Below the pieces are notes generated by a model that saw only the letters and a program-made list of their open reading frames with translations, made no database searches and had not been told where the DNA came from. 64,000 nt of DNA from RPQJ01 sp963762315 (GTDB lineage: Bacteria > Pseudomonadota > Gammaproteobacteria > Steroidobacterales > Steroidobacteraceae). The stretch covers positions 62,001 through 126,000 of the forward strand of contig CAVXKO010000006.1 of assembly GCA_963762315.1 (NCBI GenBank). The letters run 5' to 3'. The translations under genes and the position numbers were made by a program. This document shows, piece after piece, positions 28,834 to 37,806 of the stretch; the stretch's first letter is position 1, and each line of letters begins with the position of its first letter.

Positions 28834-29090
28834 ACCTCTCCCGCAAGCGGGAGAGGTAAGAGACCCTCACCCGGACTACGTCCGACCTCTCCCGCAAGCG
28901 GGAGAGGTGAATCCCTGAAAGCGGGAGAGGTGGAGAGGTGAAGATGCCCTCGCCCGCTTGCGGGAGAGGGCGCGAGCGACGGCGTGACGGCGCCGATGCG
29001 AGGGGTGAGGGCATTTTCGGAACCCTCACCCGGCCTGACGGCCGACCTCTCCGCAAGCGGGAGAGGTGAATCCCCGCAAGCGGGAGAGGT
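28834..29090. repeat. Array of CTCTCCCGC-type palindromic repeats
   Basis: At least four hairpin copies (28834-28857, 28885-28908, a variant at 28947-28970, and 29045-29067) plus partial copies at about 28920 and 29072-29090. They lie between the galU start and the ComEA-like stop. Spacers repeat CCCTCACCCGG-CTACG. This is the largest array of the family in the window; partial copies suggest recombination between units. Confidence 0.85.
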
Positions 29091-29102
29091 TAAGACCAGG
29101 AC

Positions 29103-29432
29103 TCAGCCCTTCTTCGCGGGCTTCTTGGCGGGCTGGCCCGCGGCCGGGGCCGGAGCGGCCTTGTCGAGCCGGATGTTGCCGCGATTCTGGTCGAGCACCT
29201 TCTGGCCGATGCCCTCGACCTTCAGCAGGTCCTCGGGGGCGCGGTACGGCCCGTTCTTCTGCCGGTAGTCGACGATGGCCTGCGCCTTGGCCTTGCCGAT
29301 GCCGTCGAGTTCCTTCGCGATGGTCGAGACGTCCGCCGTGTTCACGTTGACCGGCCCGGCGAGCGCCACGGCCCCCGGAATCAGGCTGACGATGAGCCCA
29401 CGGACGAGCGCTCGGGTTTCCCTGTACTTCAT
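29103..29432 (-). CDS. ComEA-like helix-hairpin-helix protein
   Basis: A 109-residue exported protein: signal segment ALVRGLIVSLIPGAVALAG, then a ComEA-type HhH pair (VNVNTADVSTIAKELDGIGKAKAQAIVDY and LLKVEGIGQKVLDQN), and a short basic tail of A-P-K repeats. HhH pairs of this kind bind DNA without sequence specificity, and ComEA relatives act in periplasmic DNA uptake. The ATG at 29432 has AGGAGG upstream. It follows lapB by about 60 bases on the same strand. Confidence 0.88.
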   Translation of the reverse strand: MKYRETRALVRGLIVSLIPGAVALAGPVNVNTADVSTIAKELDGIGKAKAQAIVDYRQKNGPYRAPEDLLKVEGIGQKVLDQNRGNIRLDKAAPAPAAGQPAKKPAKKG

Positions 29433-29491
29433 GATTCGCCTCCTTGGCTGTGCCGTGCCGCGCCGGATTCGGCGGCGGTCACGAGGCGAAC

Positions 29492-30754
29492 TTAGCGCCA
29501 GCCAGTGGCGTCGGCGCGGGGTGTTTCTCGCGGCTTCGCGCAGATTCGGGTCAGGCGTCCGGGCGAACGCGGACGCGCGGCACGCGGCAGGAACTCGAGC
29601 GCGGCGATCGCTCGCGACGTGTCCCACGAATGGCAACCCGGGCAGTGCCAGAGGAACGAAGAACTGTCGATGCCGCAGACGCGGCAGCGATAGCGCGCGT
29701 GGCGTACGACGACGTTGCGCAGCGCCGATGCAATCGCGCGGACCCTGTCCACGGACAGGTCGGCCGTGCCCTCGGGCAGGAATGCCGCGGCGAGATCGCG
29801 CAGGTCGCTGTCGCTCGTGAGCATGTCACGCACGCATTCAAGGATCAGCGGGTCGTCGAAATAGCCGCTCACGATCGCCGCGTAGGCGATCTCCGACTTG
29901 CTGCCGGCGCCCTGCTCGATCAGCGCCTCGATGGCGGCGTCGAAGGCTTGCCCGTCGCCGGAACGGCGCGCGGCCTCCGCCAGCTTCGGCAACACGACCG
30001 CGAGCAGGTGGAAATCCTTCTGCACGACCCGCCGGTACAGCGAGATCGCGAGCTGCGGATCGCCTTCGGTCAGTGCGAGGTCGCCGCGCAGGATGGCGCT
30101 GCGGCTGAAGTCGGGCTGCTCCCGCTCGGCGGTCTCGAGGTGCGCGCGCGCCGTCGCGTAATCGCGCTCGAGCATCGCCTCCTCGGCCATCTCGCAGTAG
30201 TAATGCGCGATGGCCGCAGGCTGCTCCGGCGCACCGACTTCGCTCAGCCTGCGGTGCGCGGCGGCGGCCTGCTTCCAGTCGTGCTGGATCTCGTAGATAC
30301 GCACGAGGTGCGTCAGCGCGACGGCCGGTTCCTTCCCGCTGTCCGCCATCTCGTGGAAGATCGTCTCGGCGCGATCGAACAGCCCGGCGCGGAAGAAGTC
30401 CTTCGCGAGTTCCGCGCGCGCCGTTTCGCGGTGGCGCTCGTCGAGGCCGGTGCGATCGACGATGTGCTGGTGCACCTTGATGGCGCGCTCGACCTCGCCG
30501 CGGCGCCGGTACAGGCTGCCGAGCGCGAAGTGCGTGTCGACCGTGCTGTCGTCGAGTTCGGCGAGCCCGAGGAACACCTCGAGGGCGCGATCGGATTCCT
30601 CGTCGAGCAGGTAACGCACGCCCTCGAGGTAGCGCTCGCGCCGCTTGGCACGCCTGCGCCGGCGCAGCGCAGCGCGACCCGCTGTCAGCGCCCAGCCCAG
30701 CGCCAGCGTGCCGACCAGCGTCAGCCAGAAGCCCGAGCCCAGGTCACTCAGCAT
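29492..30754 (-). CDS. lapB: Lipopolysaccharide assembly protein B (TPR and rubredoxin-like)
   Basis: A 420-residue protein with an N-terminal membrane anchor (FWLTLVGTLALGWALTAG), a long set of TPR repeats (ALEVFLGLAELDDSTVDTHF and following) and a C-terminal rubredoxin-like metal site, CRVCG...CPGC. LapB (YciM) controls LPS synthesis by presenting LpxC to FtsH. Length is slightly above the usual ~390 because of a basic C-terminal extension after the metal domain. Its start overlaps the lapA 3' end by 11 bases, as in other gammaproteobacteria. Confidence 0.95.
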   Translation of the reverse strand: MLSDLGSGFWLTLVGTLALGWALTAGRAALRRRRRAKRRERYLEGVRYLLDEESDRALEVFLGLAELDDSTVDTHFALGSLYRRRGEVERAIKVHQHIVDRTGLDERHRETARAELAKDFFRAGLFDRAETIFHEMADSGKEPAVALTHLVRIYEIQHDWKQAAAAHRRLSEVGAPEQPAAIAHYYCEMAEEAMLERDYATARAHLETAEREQPDFSRSAILRGDLALTEGDPQLAISLYRRVVQKDFHLLAVVLPKLAEAARRSGDGQAFDAAIEALIEQGAGSKSEIAYAAIVSGYFDDPLILECVRDMLTSDSDLRDLAAAFLPEGTADLSVDRVRAIASALRNVVVRHARYRCRVCGIDSSSFLWHCPGCHSWDTSRAIAALEFLPRAARPRSPGRLTRICAKPRETPRADATGWR

Positions 30755-31049
30755 GGACCGGCGGCTCCTCGCCCGCGGCGGCCCCGCCGGGCCTGCGCGC
30801 CTCGGCGAGGCGCAAGGCGTTGCGCAACCGGCCGCGTTCGGCCAGCAGGCGCGCGATCCAGTTCGAGCGCCACCAGGCGCCCGCGAGCAGGCCGGCGGCG
30901 AACGCGACGATCAGGGCGAGCCCGGACGAGACGTTGAACTTGAAGAACGCCATGTCCACCTCGAAGCGCTGCTGGTTGAGCGCGGTGAACAGGATGGCCG
31001 CGAGGAGGATCAACGCGACGGCAGAACCAAGCGCCACGCGTCGCAGCAT
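30744..31049 (-). CDS. lapA: Lipopolysaccharide assembly protein A (DUF1049)
   Basis: A 101-residue inner-membrane protein with two hydrophobic segments (ALGSAVALILLAAILFTAL and ALIVAFAAGLLAGAWWRS) and the DUF1049 pattern between them (NQQRFEVDMAFFKFNVSSGL). It partners LapB in LPS homeostasis. It lies between ihfB and lapB, overlapping the latter, in the standard order rpsA-ihfB-lapA-lapB. Confidence 0.94.
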   Translation of the reverse strand: MLRRVALGSAVALILLAAILFTALNQQRFEVDMAFFKFNVSSGLALIVAFAAGLLAGAWWRSNWIARLLAERGRLRNALRLAEARRPGGAAAGEEPPVHAE

Positions 31050-31108
31050 CGGATGGGCTCCGGAGTTGAGGCTATCGGGAGTCTAGCACCGGCCCGATCG
31101 GGCACGGC

Positions 31109-31432
31109 TCAGTCGAGCGCGGACGCGGACTCGCCGGACGGGTGATCGCCTTCGGGTTCGTTCACCCGTTCGCGAAGGTCCTTGCCCGGCTTGAAGTGCG
31201 GCACGTACTTGCCGGCCAGCGCCACGGTCTCGCCGGTCTTCGGATTGCGGCCCTGCCGCGGCGGGCGGAAGTGCAGGCTGAAGCTGCCGAAGCCGCGGAT
31301 CTCGATGCGCTGCCCCTGGGCGAGCGCGTCGCTCATGATTTCGAGGATCTGCTTGACCGCGAGTTCGACGTCCTTGGCCGGCAGGTGGCTCTGCTTCGCG
31401 GCAATGAGCTCGATGAGCTCAGACTTCGTCAT
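31109..31432 (-). CDS. ihfB: Integration host factor subunit beta
   Basis: A 107-residue HU/IHF-family DNA-bending protein. It begins MTKSELIELIAAKQ, with the family signature IEIRGFGSFSLHFRPPRQGRNP and the DNA-intercalating Pro in RNPKTGE, then VPHFKPGKDLRERVN. The C-terminus is ~10 residues longer and Ser/Glu-rich. IHF acts as a heterodimer with IhfA in recombination, transposition and sigma54 promoters. The ATG at 31432 is chosen by homology; the frame extends nine codons further upstream. It follows rpsA by 100 bases. Confidence 0.95.
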   Translation of the reverse strand: MTKSELIELIAAKQSHLPAKDVELAVKQILEIMSDALAQGQRIEIRGFGSFSLHFRPPRQGRNPKTGETVALAGKYVPHFKPGKDLRERVNEPEGDHPSGESASALD

Positions 31433-31532
31433 GCTGCGCTCGCCGTCCACTTCTGGCACTCCCCGGCAACCCTGTCCGTTCTATTCTTGCGCGAGGCCCG
31501 CGGCGAGGTTCACCCGCCGCGGGCCTGCGTGA

Positions 31533-33206
31533 TCAGCTGTCCGAACCCGAGATCTGCTCCTTGAGCAGGTCGCCGAGGCTGGTGCCGGTGGTCGAGTCGG
31601 AGCGATAGCTCTGCATCGCTTCCTGCTCTTCCGCCATGTCCTTGGCCTTGATCGAGAGGGCCACGGTGCGGACCTTGCGATCCACGGCCGTGAACTTGGC
31701 CTCCACTTCGTCGCCGACCTTGAGGAACGCACGGGCGTCCTCGACGCGGTCACGCGCCAGTTCGGACGCGCGCAGGTAGCCGTCGATGCCGCCGCCGAGG
31801 TCGACGATGGCGCCCTTGGCATCCACTTCGCGCACGAGGCCGCGCACGATGCTGCCCTTCGGGTGCTCGGCGATCCAGGACGAGAACGGATCCTTCGCCA
31901 GCTGCTTGACGCTGAGCGAGATGCGCTCGCGCTCCGGGTCGATCGCGACGACGACTGCCTCGACCGTCTGGCCCTTCTGGTACTGGCGCACGGCTTCCTC
32001 GCCGGCGACGTCCCAGGACAGGTCCGACAGGTGCACGAGGCCGTCGATGCCGCCCGGCAGGCCGATGAACAGGCCGAAGTCGGTGATCGAGCGGATCTGC
32101 CCGTTGACCTTGTCGCCGCGGTTGTAGTTGTCCGCGAACTCACGCCACGGGTTCGGCTTGCACTGCTTGACGCCGAGCGAGATGCGGCGGCGCTCCTCGT
32201 CGATGTCGAGCACCATCACTTCGACTTCTTCGCCGATGTTCACGACCTTCGACGGATTGACGTTCTTGTTCGTCCAGTCCATCTCGGAGACGTGCACGAG
32301 GCCTTCGACGCCCTCTTCGATCTCCACGAAGCAGCCGTAGTCGGCGATGTTCGTGACCTTGCCGAACAGGCGCGTGCCGGCCGGGTAACGGCGTGCGATG
32401 TTCTGCCACGGATCCGAGCCGAGCTGCTTCAGGCCGAGGCTGACGCGCTGGCGCTCGCGGTCGAACTTGAGGATGCGCACTTCGATCTCGTCGCCGACGT
32501 TGACGACTTCCGACGGGTGCTTGACGCGCTTCCACGCCATGTCCGTGATGTGCAGCAGGCCGTCGATGCCGCCGAGGTCGACGAACGCGCCGTAATCGGT
32601 GAGGTTCTTGACCACGCCCTTGACCGCGGCGCCTTCCTGCAGCTTGTCGAGCAGCTCGCTGCGCTCGGCGCTGTATTCCTGCTCCACGACCGCGCGGCGC
32701 GACACGACGACGTTGTTGCGCTTCTGGTCGAGCTTGATGATCTTGAACTCGAGCGTCTTGCCTTCGAGGTAGCTCGGATCGCGCACGGGGCGCACATCCA
32801 CGAGCGAACCGGGGAGGAACGCGCGCACGAAGTCGATCTCGACGGTGAAACCGCCCTTGACGCGGCCGTTGATGAGGCCCGTGACCACTTCGCTCTTCTC
32901 GAACGCGGTCTCGAGGCGCTCCCAGGTGCGGGCCCGCTTGGCCTTCTCGCGCGAGAGGCGCGTTTCACCGGAGCCGTCTTCGACGCTGTCGAGGGCGACC
33001 TCGACGTCGTCGCCGACCTTGACTTCGACTTCACCGCGTTCGTTCTTGAACTGGTTGATGTCGATCACGGCCTCGGACTTGAGGCCGGCGCTCACGACGA
33101 CCTTGTCGCTGCCGACTTCGATCACGCGGCCGGTAAGGATCTGGCCCGGGCGAATGCGCTGACTCGCCAGGCTCTCTTCGAACAGTTGGGCAAAACTCTC
33201 AGTCAT
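31533..33206 (-). CDS. rpsA: 30S ribosomal protein S1
   Basis: A complete 557-residue S1 with six S1/OB domains. The first two, which bind the ribosome, start at GQILTGRVIEVGSDKVVV and GLINGRVKGGFTVEI. The four RNA-binding repeats follow at VKGVVKNLTDYGAFVDLGG, LFGKVTNIADYGCFVEIEEG, VNGQIRSITDFGLFIGLPGG and VRGLVREVDAKGAIVDLGGG. S1 recruits mRNA to the small subunit. It is one of the few long genes in this block with no indel. It lies downstream of cmk as in other gammaproteobacteria, with 152 bases between. Confidence 0.98.
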   Translation of the reverse strand: MTESFAQLFEESLASQRIRPGQILTGRVIEVGSDKVVVSAGLKSEAVIDINQFKNERGEVEVKVGDDVEVALDSVEDGSGETRLSREKAKRARTWERLETAFEKSEVVTGLINGRVKGGFTVEIDFVRAFLPGSLVDVRPVRDPSYLEGKTLEFKIIKLDQKRNNVVVSRRAVVEQEYSAERSELLDKLQEGAAVKGVVKNLTDYGAFVDLGGIDGLLHITDMAWKRVKHPSEVVNVGDEIEVRILKFDRERQRVSLGLKQLGSDPWQNIARRYPAGTRLFGKVTNIADYGCFVEIEEGVEGLVHVSEMDWTNKNVNPSKVVNIGEEVEVMVLDIDEERRRISLGVKQCKPNPWREFADNYNRGDKVNGQIRSITDFGLFIGLPGGIDGLVHLSDLSWDVAGEEAVRQYQKGQTVEAVVVAIDPERERISLSVKQLAKDPFSSWIAEHPKGSIVRGLVREVDAKGAIVDLGGGIDGYLRASELARDRVEDARAFLKVGDEVEAKFTAVDRKVRTVALSIKAKDMAEEQEAMQSYRSDSTTGTSLGDLLKEQISGSDS

Positions 33207-33358
33207 GGTGGGTAACCGTATTCCTTCGAACTCACTGCCTTGCGCGCATCCCGCCCGCCAGGGGTTGTTGAAAAATGCGCCCGGCTTCCTGCCTGGCGCC
33301 TGCTCGAAAAGGGCCCCGCGCCACTAGAAGCGGCCCGGCGCCCCCCGTAAAGGGTCGC

Positions 33359-34032
33359 TTAGATGCGGCTGACGACGAGTTCGAGGACCCTGTCCACGAC
33401 CTGACCGACCGAAAGCCCCGTCGAGTCGATGACGACCGCGTCCTCCGCCGGGCGCAGGGGCGCCACAGGGCGGCTGGAATCGCGTCGATCCCGCTCGATT
33501 ATCTCTTGCGAAAGGTCGGCGAGATTAACAGTAAGTCCCTTTTCCTTCAACTGCTTATAGCGCCTGAGCGCCCTTTCCTCGGGGCTGGCGGTGAGGAAGA
33601 CTTTGACCGGCGCAGCCGGAAAAACCACGGTTCCCATGTCCCGCCCGTCGGCCACCAGGCCCGGGGGCGCGGCAAACGCGTGCTGGCGCTCCATCAGGGC
33701 CGTCCGGACGGCCGGCATCGCGGCGACCCGGGAGGCCCCTGCCCCGGTCTCCTCGGTGCGCAACCAGCGGGTCACGTTGACGCCGTCGAGGAGCACCCGT
33801 TCCTCGCCCTGCTCGTCCACTTCGAAGCGCGCGTCGAGTTCCCGGGCGACCCGGGCATGGGCAGCTTCATCCTGGCGGGGCAGGCCCCAGGGACCAGCCC
33901 GCCGAGGGCCACCAGCCGGTACAGGGCCCCGCTGTCCAGCAGGTTCCAGTGCAGCCGCTGGGCCACCAGGCGCGCCACGGTGCCCTTGCCGGATCCACTC
34001 GGGCCGTCGATGGTAATGATCGGAACGCTCAT
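33359..34032 (-). CDS. cmk: Cytidylate kinase (one frameshift)
   Basis: CMP/dCMP kinase of about 224 residues. The start is ATG 34032, with MSVPIITIDGPSGSGKGTVA (P-loop) and LDSGALYRLVAL. One indel at about 33873-33910 breaks the frame. The other frame then continues with DEAAHARVARELDARFEVD, LLDGVNVTRWLRTEE, the nucleotide-binding GLVADGRDMGTVVFP, and KVFLTASPEERALRRY to the end. The gene is essential or nearly so in most bacteria and both halves are family-like, so an error in the sequence is more likely than loss. It lies between aroA and rpsA. Confidence 0.9.
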
Positions 34033-34046
34033 GCTGGCACCGCGCC

Positions 34047-35350
34047 TCAGGCGCGCTCCTCGATCTTCAGGCCGACAGAGTTCGCGAGCTGCGCGAACCC
34101 GGGAAACGAGGTGGCGACGTTGGCCACGTCGAGGATCTCGATCGGCGCCTCGGCCTTGCAGGCTCGCGACCGCGAACGACATGGCCACGCGGTGATCGCC
34201 GCGGCTGTCGATGCTTCCGCCGCCGATGCGTCCGCCTTCGATGCGCAGTCCGTCCTTCAGCACTTCGTTGCGCACGCCGAGGGCGTCGAGCCCGCGCGCC
34301 ATGGCTGCGATGCGGTCGCTCTCCTTGACCCGCAACTCCTCGGCGCCGGTGACCAGCGTCTCGCCCTCGGCACAGGCCGCCGCCACGAAGAGCGCCGGGA
34401 ACTCGTCGATCGCGAGCGGCACGAGGCGCTCCGGAATGCGGGCACCGCGCAACTTCGCCGGGCGCACTTCGATGTCGGCCACCGGCTCGGCGCCGCAGGT
34501 GCGATGGTTGATGAGGCGCAGGTCGGCGCCCATCAGCGCGAGCATCTCGAGCAGGCCCGTGCGCGTCGGATTGACACCGACGCCGCGAATGGTGAACGGT
34601 TCGCGCGCACCGATGCACGCGGCGACGATGAAGAACGCGGCGGAGGAGAAATCGCCCGGCACGGTGATGTCGGCGGCGTGCAACTCGCGCGGCGGCTTGA
34701 CCGTCGCCACGCCTCCACGCGCCCTCACCTCGCAGCCGAAGCCCTGCAGCATGCGTTCCGTGTGATCGCGCGTGACGGCCGGCTCTTCGACGGAGGTCTC
34801 GCCGTCGGCGTAGAGGCCCGCCAGCAGCACGGCCGACTTCACCTGCGCGCTGGCCACGGGCATGGCGTAGCGGATGCCGTGCAGCGGCGAGCCGCCCGTA
34901 ATCCGCACCGGCGGCTTGCCTTCGACCGTCTCGATGCGCGCGCCCATTTCACGCAGCGGCTTCGCCGCGCGCTCCATCGGCCGGCGCATCAGCGACTCGT
35001 CGCCGATCAGCACCGAGTCGAACGGTTGCGCGGACAGCAGCCCCATGAACAGGCGCATCGCGGTGCCGGCGTTACCCATGTCGAGCGTCGCCCGCCGGCG
35101 CTTTCAAGCCGCGCAGGCCGACCCCTCGCACGACGACTTCGCCCGCCCCCGGCCGCTCGACCTCGACGCCGAGTTGTCGCACCGCACGCATGGTGGCGAG
35201 GCAATCCTCGCCTTCGAGGAAGCCCCGGATCCGGGTCGTGCCGGACGCGATCGCGCCGAACATCACCGCGCGGTGGGAAATGGACTTGTCGCCCGGGATC
35301 GTGACCTCGCCGGCGATGCGCTCGGCGGGCGCGACTCGATACGAGCCCAT
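34047..35350 (-). CDS. aroA: 3-phosphoshikimate 1-carboxyvinyltransferase (EPSP synthase; two frameshifts)
   Basis: EPSP synthase joins PEP and shikimate-3-phosphate in the chorismate pathway. It starts at ATG 35350 (MGSYRVAPAERIAGEVTIPG), with the family GDKSISHRAVMFGAIASG. An indel near 35090 shifts the frame to LDMGNAGTAMRLFMGLLS, the PEP-site signature. RVKESDRIAAMARGL and DSRGDHRVAMSFAVASL follow. A second indel near 34160 moves the last part (EAPIEILDVANVATSFPGF) into a third frame, which stops at 34047. Both indels are single bases. The start overlaps the pheA stop region by a few bases. No tyrA is fused, unlike in Pseudomonas. Confidence 0.9.
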
Positions 35351-35352
35351 GG

Positions 35353-36523
35353 TCAGAGAATCGCCTTCGGGTACGAGCCCACGACCTTGCAGAGCGACGC
35401 CTTGGTCTTGAGCGTCCGCCAGCGCGGACGCGAGCGGCTCCTGCTCGGCGTGGCCGTCGAGGTCGACGAAGAACACGTAGTCCCACTTCTTGCGACGCGA
35501 AGGGCGCGACTCGATGCGCGTCAGGCTGATGCCGGCCTTCGCGAAAGGCTCGAGCAGCCGGAACAGCGCGCCGGGCGCGTCGGTGTGCGAGGCCGAGATC
35601 ATCAGGGTCGTCTTGTCGTCGCTCGCTCGGCGCGGCGGACTTGCGGCCGATCACCAGGAAACGCGTGGTGTTGTCCGGGCGGTCCTCGATCTCGCGGCAC
35701 GAGCAGGTTGAGGCCGTAGACCTCCGCTGCCGCCGCACCGGCGATGGCCGCGGTGCCGTCCTCGTCGCGCGCGCGTCGCGCGCCTTCGGCGTTGCTGCCG
35801 ACGGGCACGCGCTCGACCGTCGGGCAGGTGTTCCTGCAGCCAGCCGCGGCACTGCGCGAGCGACTGCGGATGCCCGCAGACGCGCTTGATCTCGTCGAGC
35901 GACTTCATCGCGCCCATCAGGTTCTGGTGGATGCGCAGCTCGACCTCGCTGCAGATCTTGAGCGGCGAGGTGAGGAACATGTCGAGCGTGTTGTTGACGG
36001 TGCCTTCGGTCGAATTCTCGATCGGCACCACGCCGAAATCGGCGGCGGCGGACTCGACCTCGTGGAAGACCTCCTCGACCGAATTGAGCGGCAGCGCGCG
36101 CACCGAGTGGCCGAAGTGCTTCAGCACCGCCTGCTGCGTGAACGTGCCTTCCGGGCCGAGGAACCCGACCTTGAGCGGATTCTGCTGCGCGAGGCAGGCG
36201 GACATGATCTCGCGGAAGAGCCGCGCGATCTCCTCGTCCCGCAGCGGGCCGCGCTCCTTGCGATTGCGCTCGAGCGCGCGGCGCAGCACCTGGGCCTCGC
36301 GCTCCGGGCGATAGAAATCGACCGTCTGGCCCGACGCGTGCTTCGAGATGCCGACCTGCTGGGCGAGCTTTGCCCGCTCGTTGATCAGCGCGTGCAGTTC
36401 GCTGTCGACCTTGTCGATCCGCTCGCGGATCTGCTCGAGCGCCGGCTTCGCCGGGGTCGGGGCCTGGGCGGTGGGCTTGGCGGCCCGTCGGGTCTTCTTC
36501 GGAGTCGATGTCTTCTTCGCCAT
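35353..36523 (-). CDS. pheA: Bifunctional chorismate mutase / prephenate dehydratase (several frameshifts)
   Basis: P-protein of about 390 residues for phenylalanine synthesis. After an Ala/Lys/Pro-rich leader comes an AroQ chorismate mutase domain (LEQIRERIDKVDSELHALIN, residues ~30-120), then the dehydratase (VGFLGPEGTFTQQAVLKHFG, VVPIENSTEGTVNNTLD) and a C-terminal ACT domain (KTTLMISASHTDAPGALFRL, IESRPSRRKKWDYVFF). Single-base shifts occur near 35830, 35800, 35700, 35620 and 35410; the pieces are consecutive and family-like. The reconstructed end is KVVGSYPKAIL, stopping at 35353 next to the aroA start. The start at 36523 is five bases from the serA stop. Confidence 0.88.
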
Positions 36524-36528
36524 GGCCG

Positions 36529-37695
36529 TCAGACCAGCCGGGCCGACAGCACGCCGGGAATGGCGCGCAACTGCGCCAGCACCGCCGGGTCGAGCGGCGC
36601 GTCGACGATCGATGATCGTGTAGGCGAGGTCGCCGCGCGACTTGTTGAGCAGGTCGGCGATGTTGAGCCCGCGGCCGCGAGGCAGGTGGAGATCTGGCCG
36701 ACCATGTTCGGCACGTTCTCGTTGGCGATGGCGACGCGATTGCCGCCCACGCGCGGCATCACCGCCTCCGGGAAGTTGACGGCGTTGCGGACGTTGCCGT
36801 GCTCCAGGTAATCGCGCAGCGTGTCGGCCACCATCACCGCGCAGTTCTCCTCCGCCTCGCCGGTCGAGGCGCCGAGGTGCGGCAGCGCCACCACTTTCGG
36901 GTGGTTCTTGCCGGCGCGGGTGGGGAAATCGCAGATGTAGGCGGAGAGCTGGCCGTTGTCGAGCGCGGCGAGCACCGCCGGCTCGTCCACGATCTGCGCC
37001 CGCGAGAAATTGAGGATCACGGCGCCCTTCGGCATCAGCCGGATGCGCGCCTCGTTGACGAGGCTGCGCGTTGCGTCGTTGAGCGGCACGTGCACCGTGA
37101 CCATGTCGGAGCGGGCGAAGAGGTCGTCGAGGCTGAGCGCCTGCTCGACGCCCGACGACAACTGCCATGCGCGCTGCACCGTGATCTGCGGGTCGTAGCC
37201 GAGCGCTTTCATCCTGAGGCCCAGCGCCGCATTCGCGACCTCGACGCCGATCGCGCCGAGCCCGACCACGCCGAGCGTGCGCCCGGGCAGCTCGTAGCCG
37301 ACGAACTTCTTCTTGCCCTTCTCCACCGCTTCCTCGATGGCGTGGTCGTCGCCCTCGAGGTCGCGCACGTAGCCCCAAGCCTGGCAGATGTTGCGCGCGG
37401 CGAGGAACAGGCCGGACAGCACGAGCTCCTTCACCGCGTTTGCGTTCGCGCCCGGCGCGTTGAACACCGGGATGCCGCGCTTGCTCAGCTTGGCGACCGG
37501 GATGTTGTTGGTGCCCGCCCCGGCCCGCGCGACGGCGAGCACGCTCGGCGGGATCTCGATGGCATGCACGTCCGCGGAACGCACGAGGATCGCGTCCGGG
37601 TGGCCGATCTCCGAGGCGACTTCGTAGCGGTCCCGCGGCAGGCGCTCGAGCCCGCGCACGGAGATGTTGTTCAGCGTCAGGATCTTGAATGGCAT
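36529..37695 (-). CDS. serA: D-3-phosphoglycerate dehydrogenase (two compensating frameshifts)
   Basis: About 388 residues; oxidises 3-phosphoglycerate to start serine synthesis. It begins MPFKILTLNNISVRGLERLP. The substrate Arg and Gly lie in ARAGAGTNNIPV, the NAD motif in LGVVGLGAIGVEVANA, and the catalytic His in ALPHLGAST. The C-terminus is an ACT-like serine-binding domain, where two opposite one-base shifts at about 36680 and 36610 move AGLNIADLLNKSRGDLAYTI into another frame before LDPAVLAQLRAIPGVLSARLV. I start at ATG 37695; the longer open frame runs into the REP palindrome. Its place between serC and pheA puts two serine-pathway genes side by side. Confidence 0.92.
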   Translation of the reverse strand: MPFKILTLNNISVRGLERLPRDRYEVASEIGHPDAILVRSADVHAIEIPPSVLAVARAGAGTNNIPVAKLSKRGIPVFNAPGANANAVKELVLSGLFLAARNICQAWGYVRDLEGDDHAIEEAVEKGKKKFVGYELPGRTLGVVGLGAIGVEVANAALGLRMKALGYDPQITVQRAWQLSSGVEQALSLDDLFARSDMVTVHVPLNDATRSLVNEARIRLMPKGAVILNFSRAQIVDEPAVLAALDNGQLSAYICDFPTRAGKNHPKVVALPHLGASTGEAEENCAVMVADTLRDYLEHGNVRNAVNFPEAVMPRVGGNRVAIANENVPNMVGQISTCLAAAGSTSPTCSTSRAATSPTRSSIVDAPLDPAVLAQLRAIPGVLSARLV

Positions 37696-37708
37696 GTGAT
37701 TGCAAAAA

Positions 37709-37806
37709 TAGGGGACATTCTCGGTTTTCTGGAAATAGGGGACATTCACTGTTTTGCAGGAAACGGAGAATGTCCCCTATTTCCAGAAAACCGAGAATGT
37801 CCCCTA
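37709..37806. repeat. Large REP-like double palindrome with GGGGACATTCTC arms
   Basis: A 98-base inverted repeat. The left arm reads TAGGGGACATTCTCGGTTTT, CTGGAAATAGGGGACATTC; the right arm is its complement in reverse order, with a few mismatches around a central GCAGG. Each arm holds the GGGGACATTC core twice. The outer edge contains the serC stop codon (37804-37806), and the other end lies 14 bases before the serA start, so it fills the whole serC-serA junction and could form a terminator or attenuating hairpin. Confidence 0.9.

Noticed and set aside
31863..33215. 450-codon plus-strand frame opposite rpsA
   Set aside because: It is an antisense shadow of a GC-rich gene; the minus strand encodes complete ribosomal protein S1 with six S1 domains.
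35353..36523. Programmed frameshifting in pheA
   Set aside because: The shifts are multiple, in both directions and without slippery sites; sequence error explains them better.
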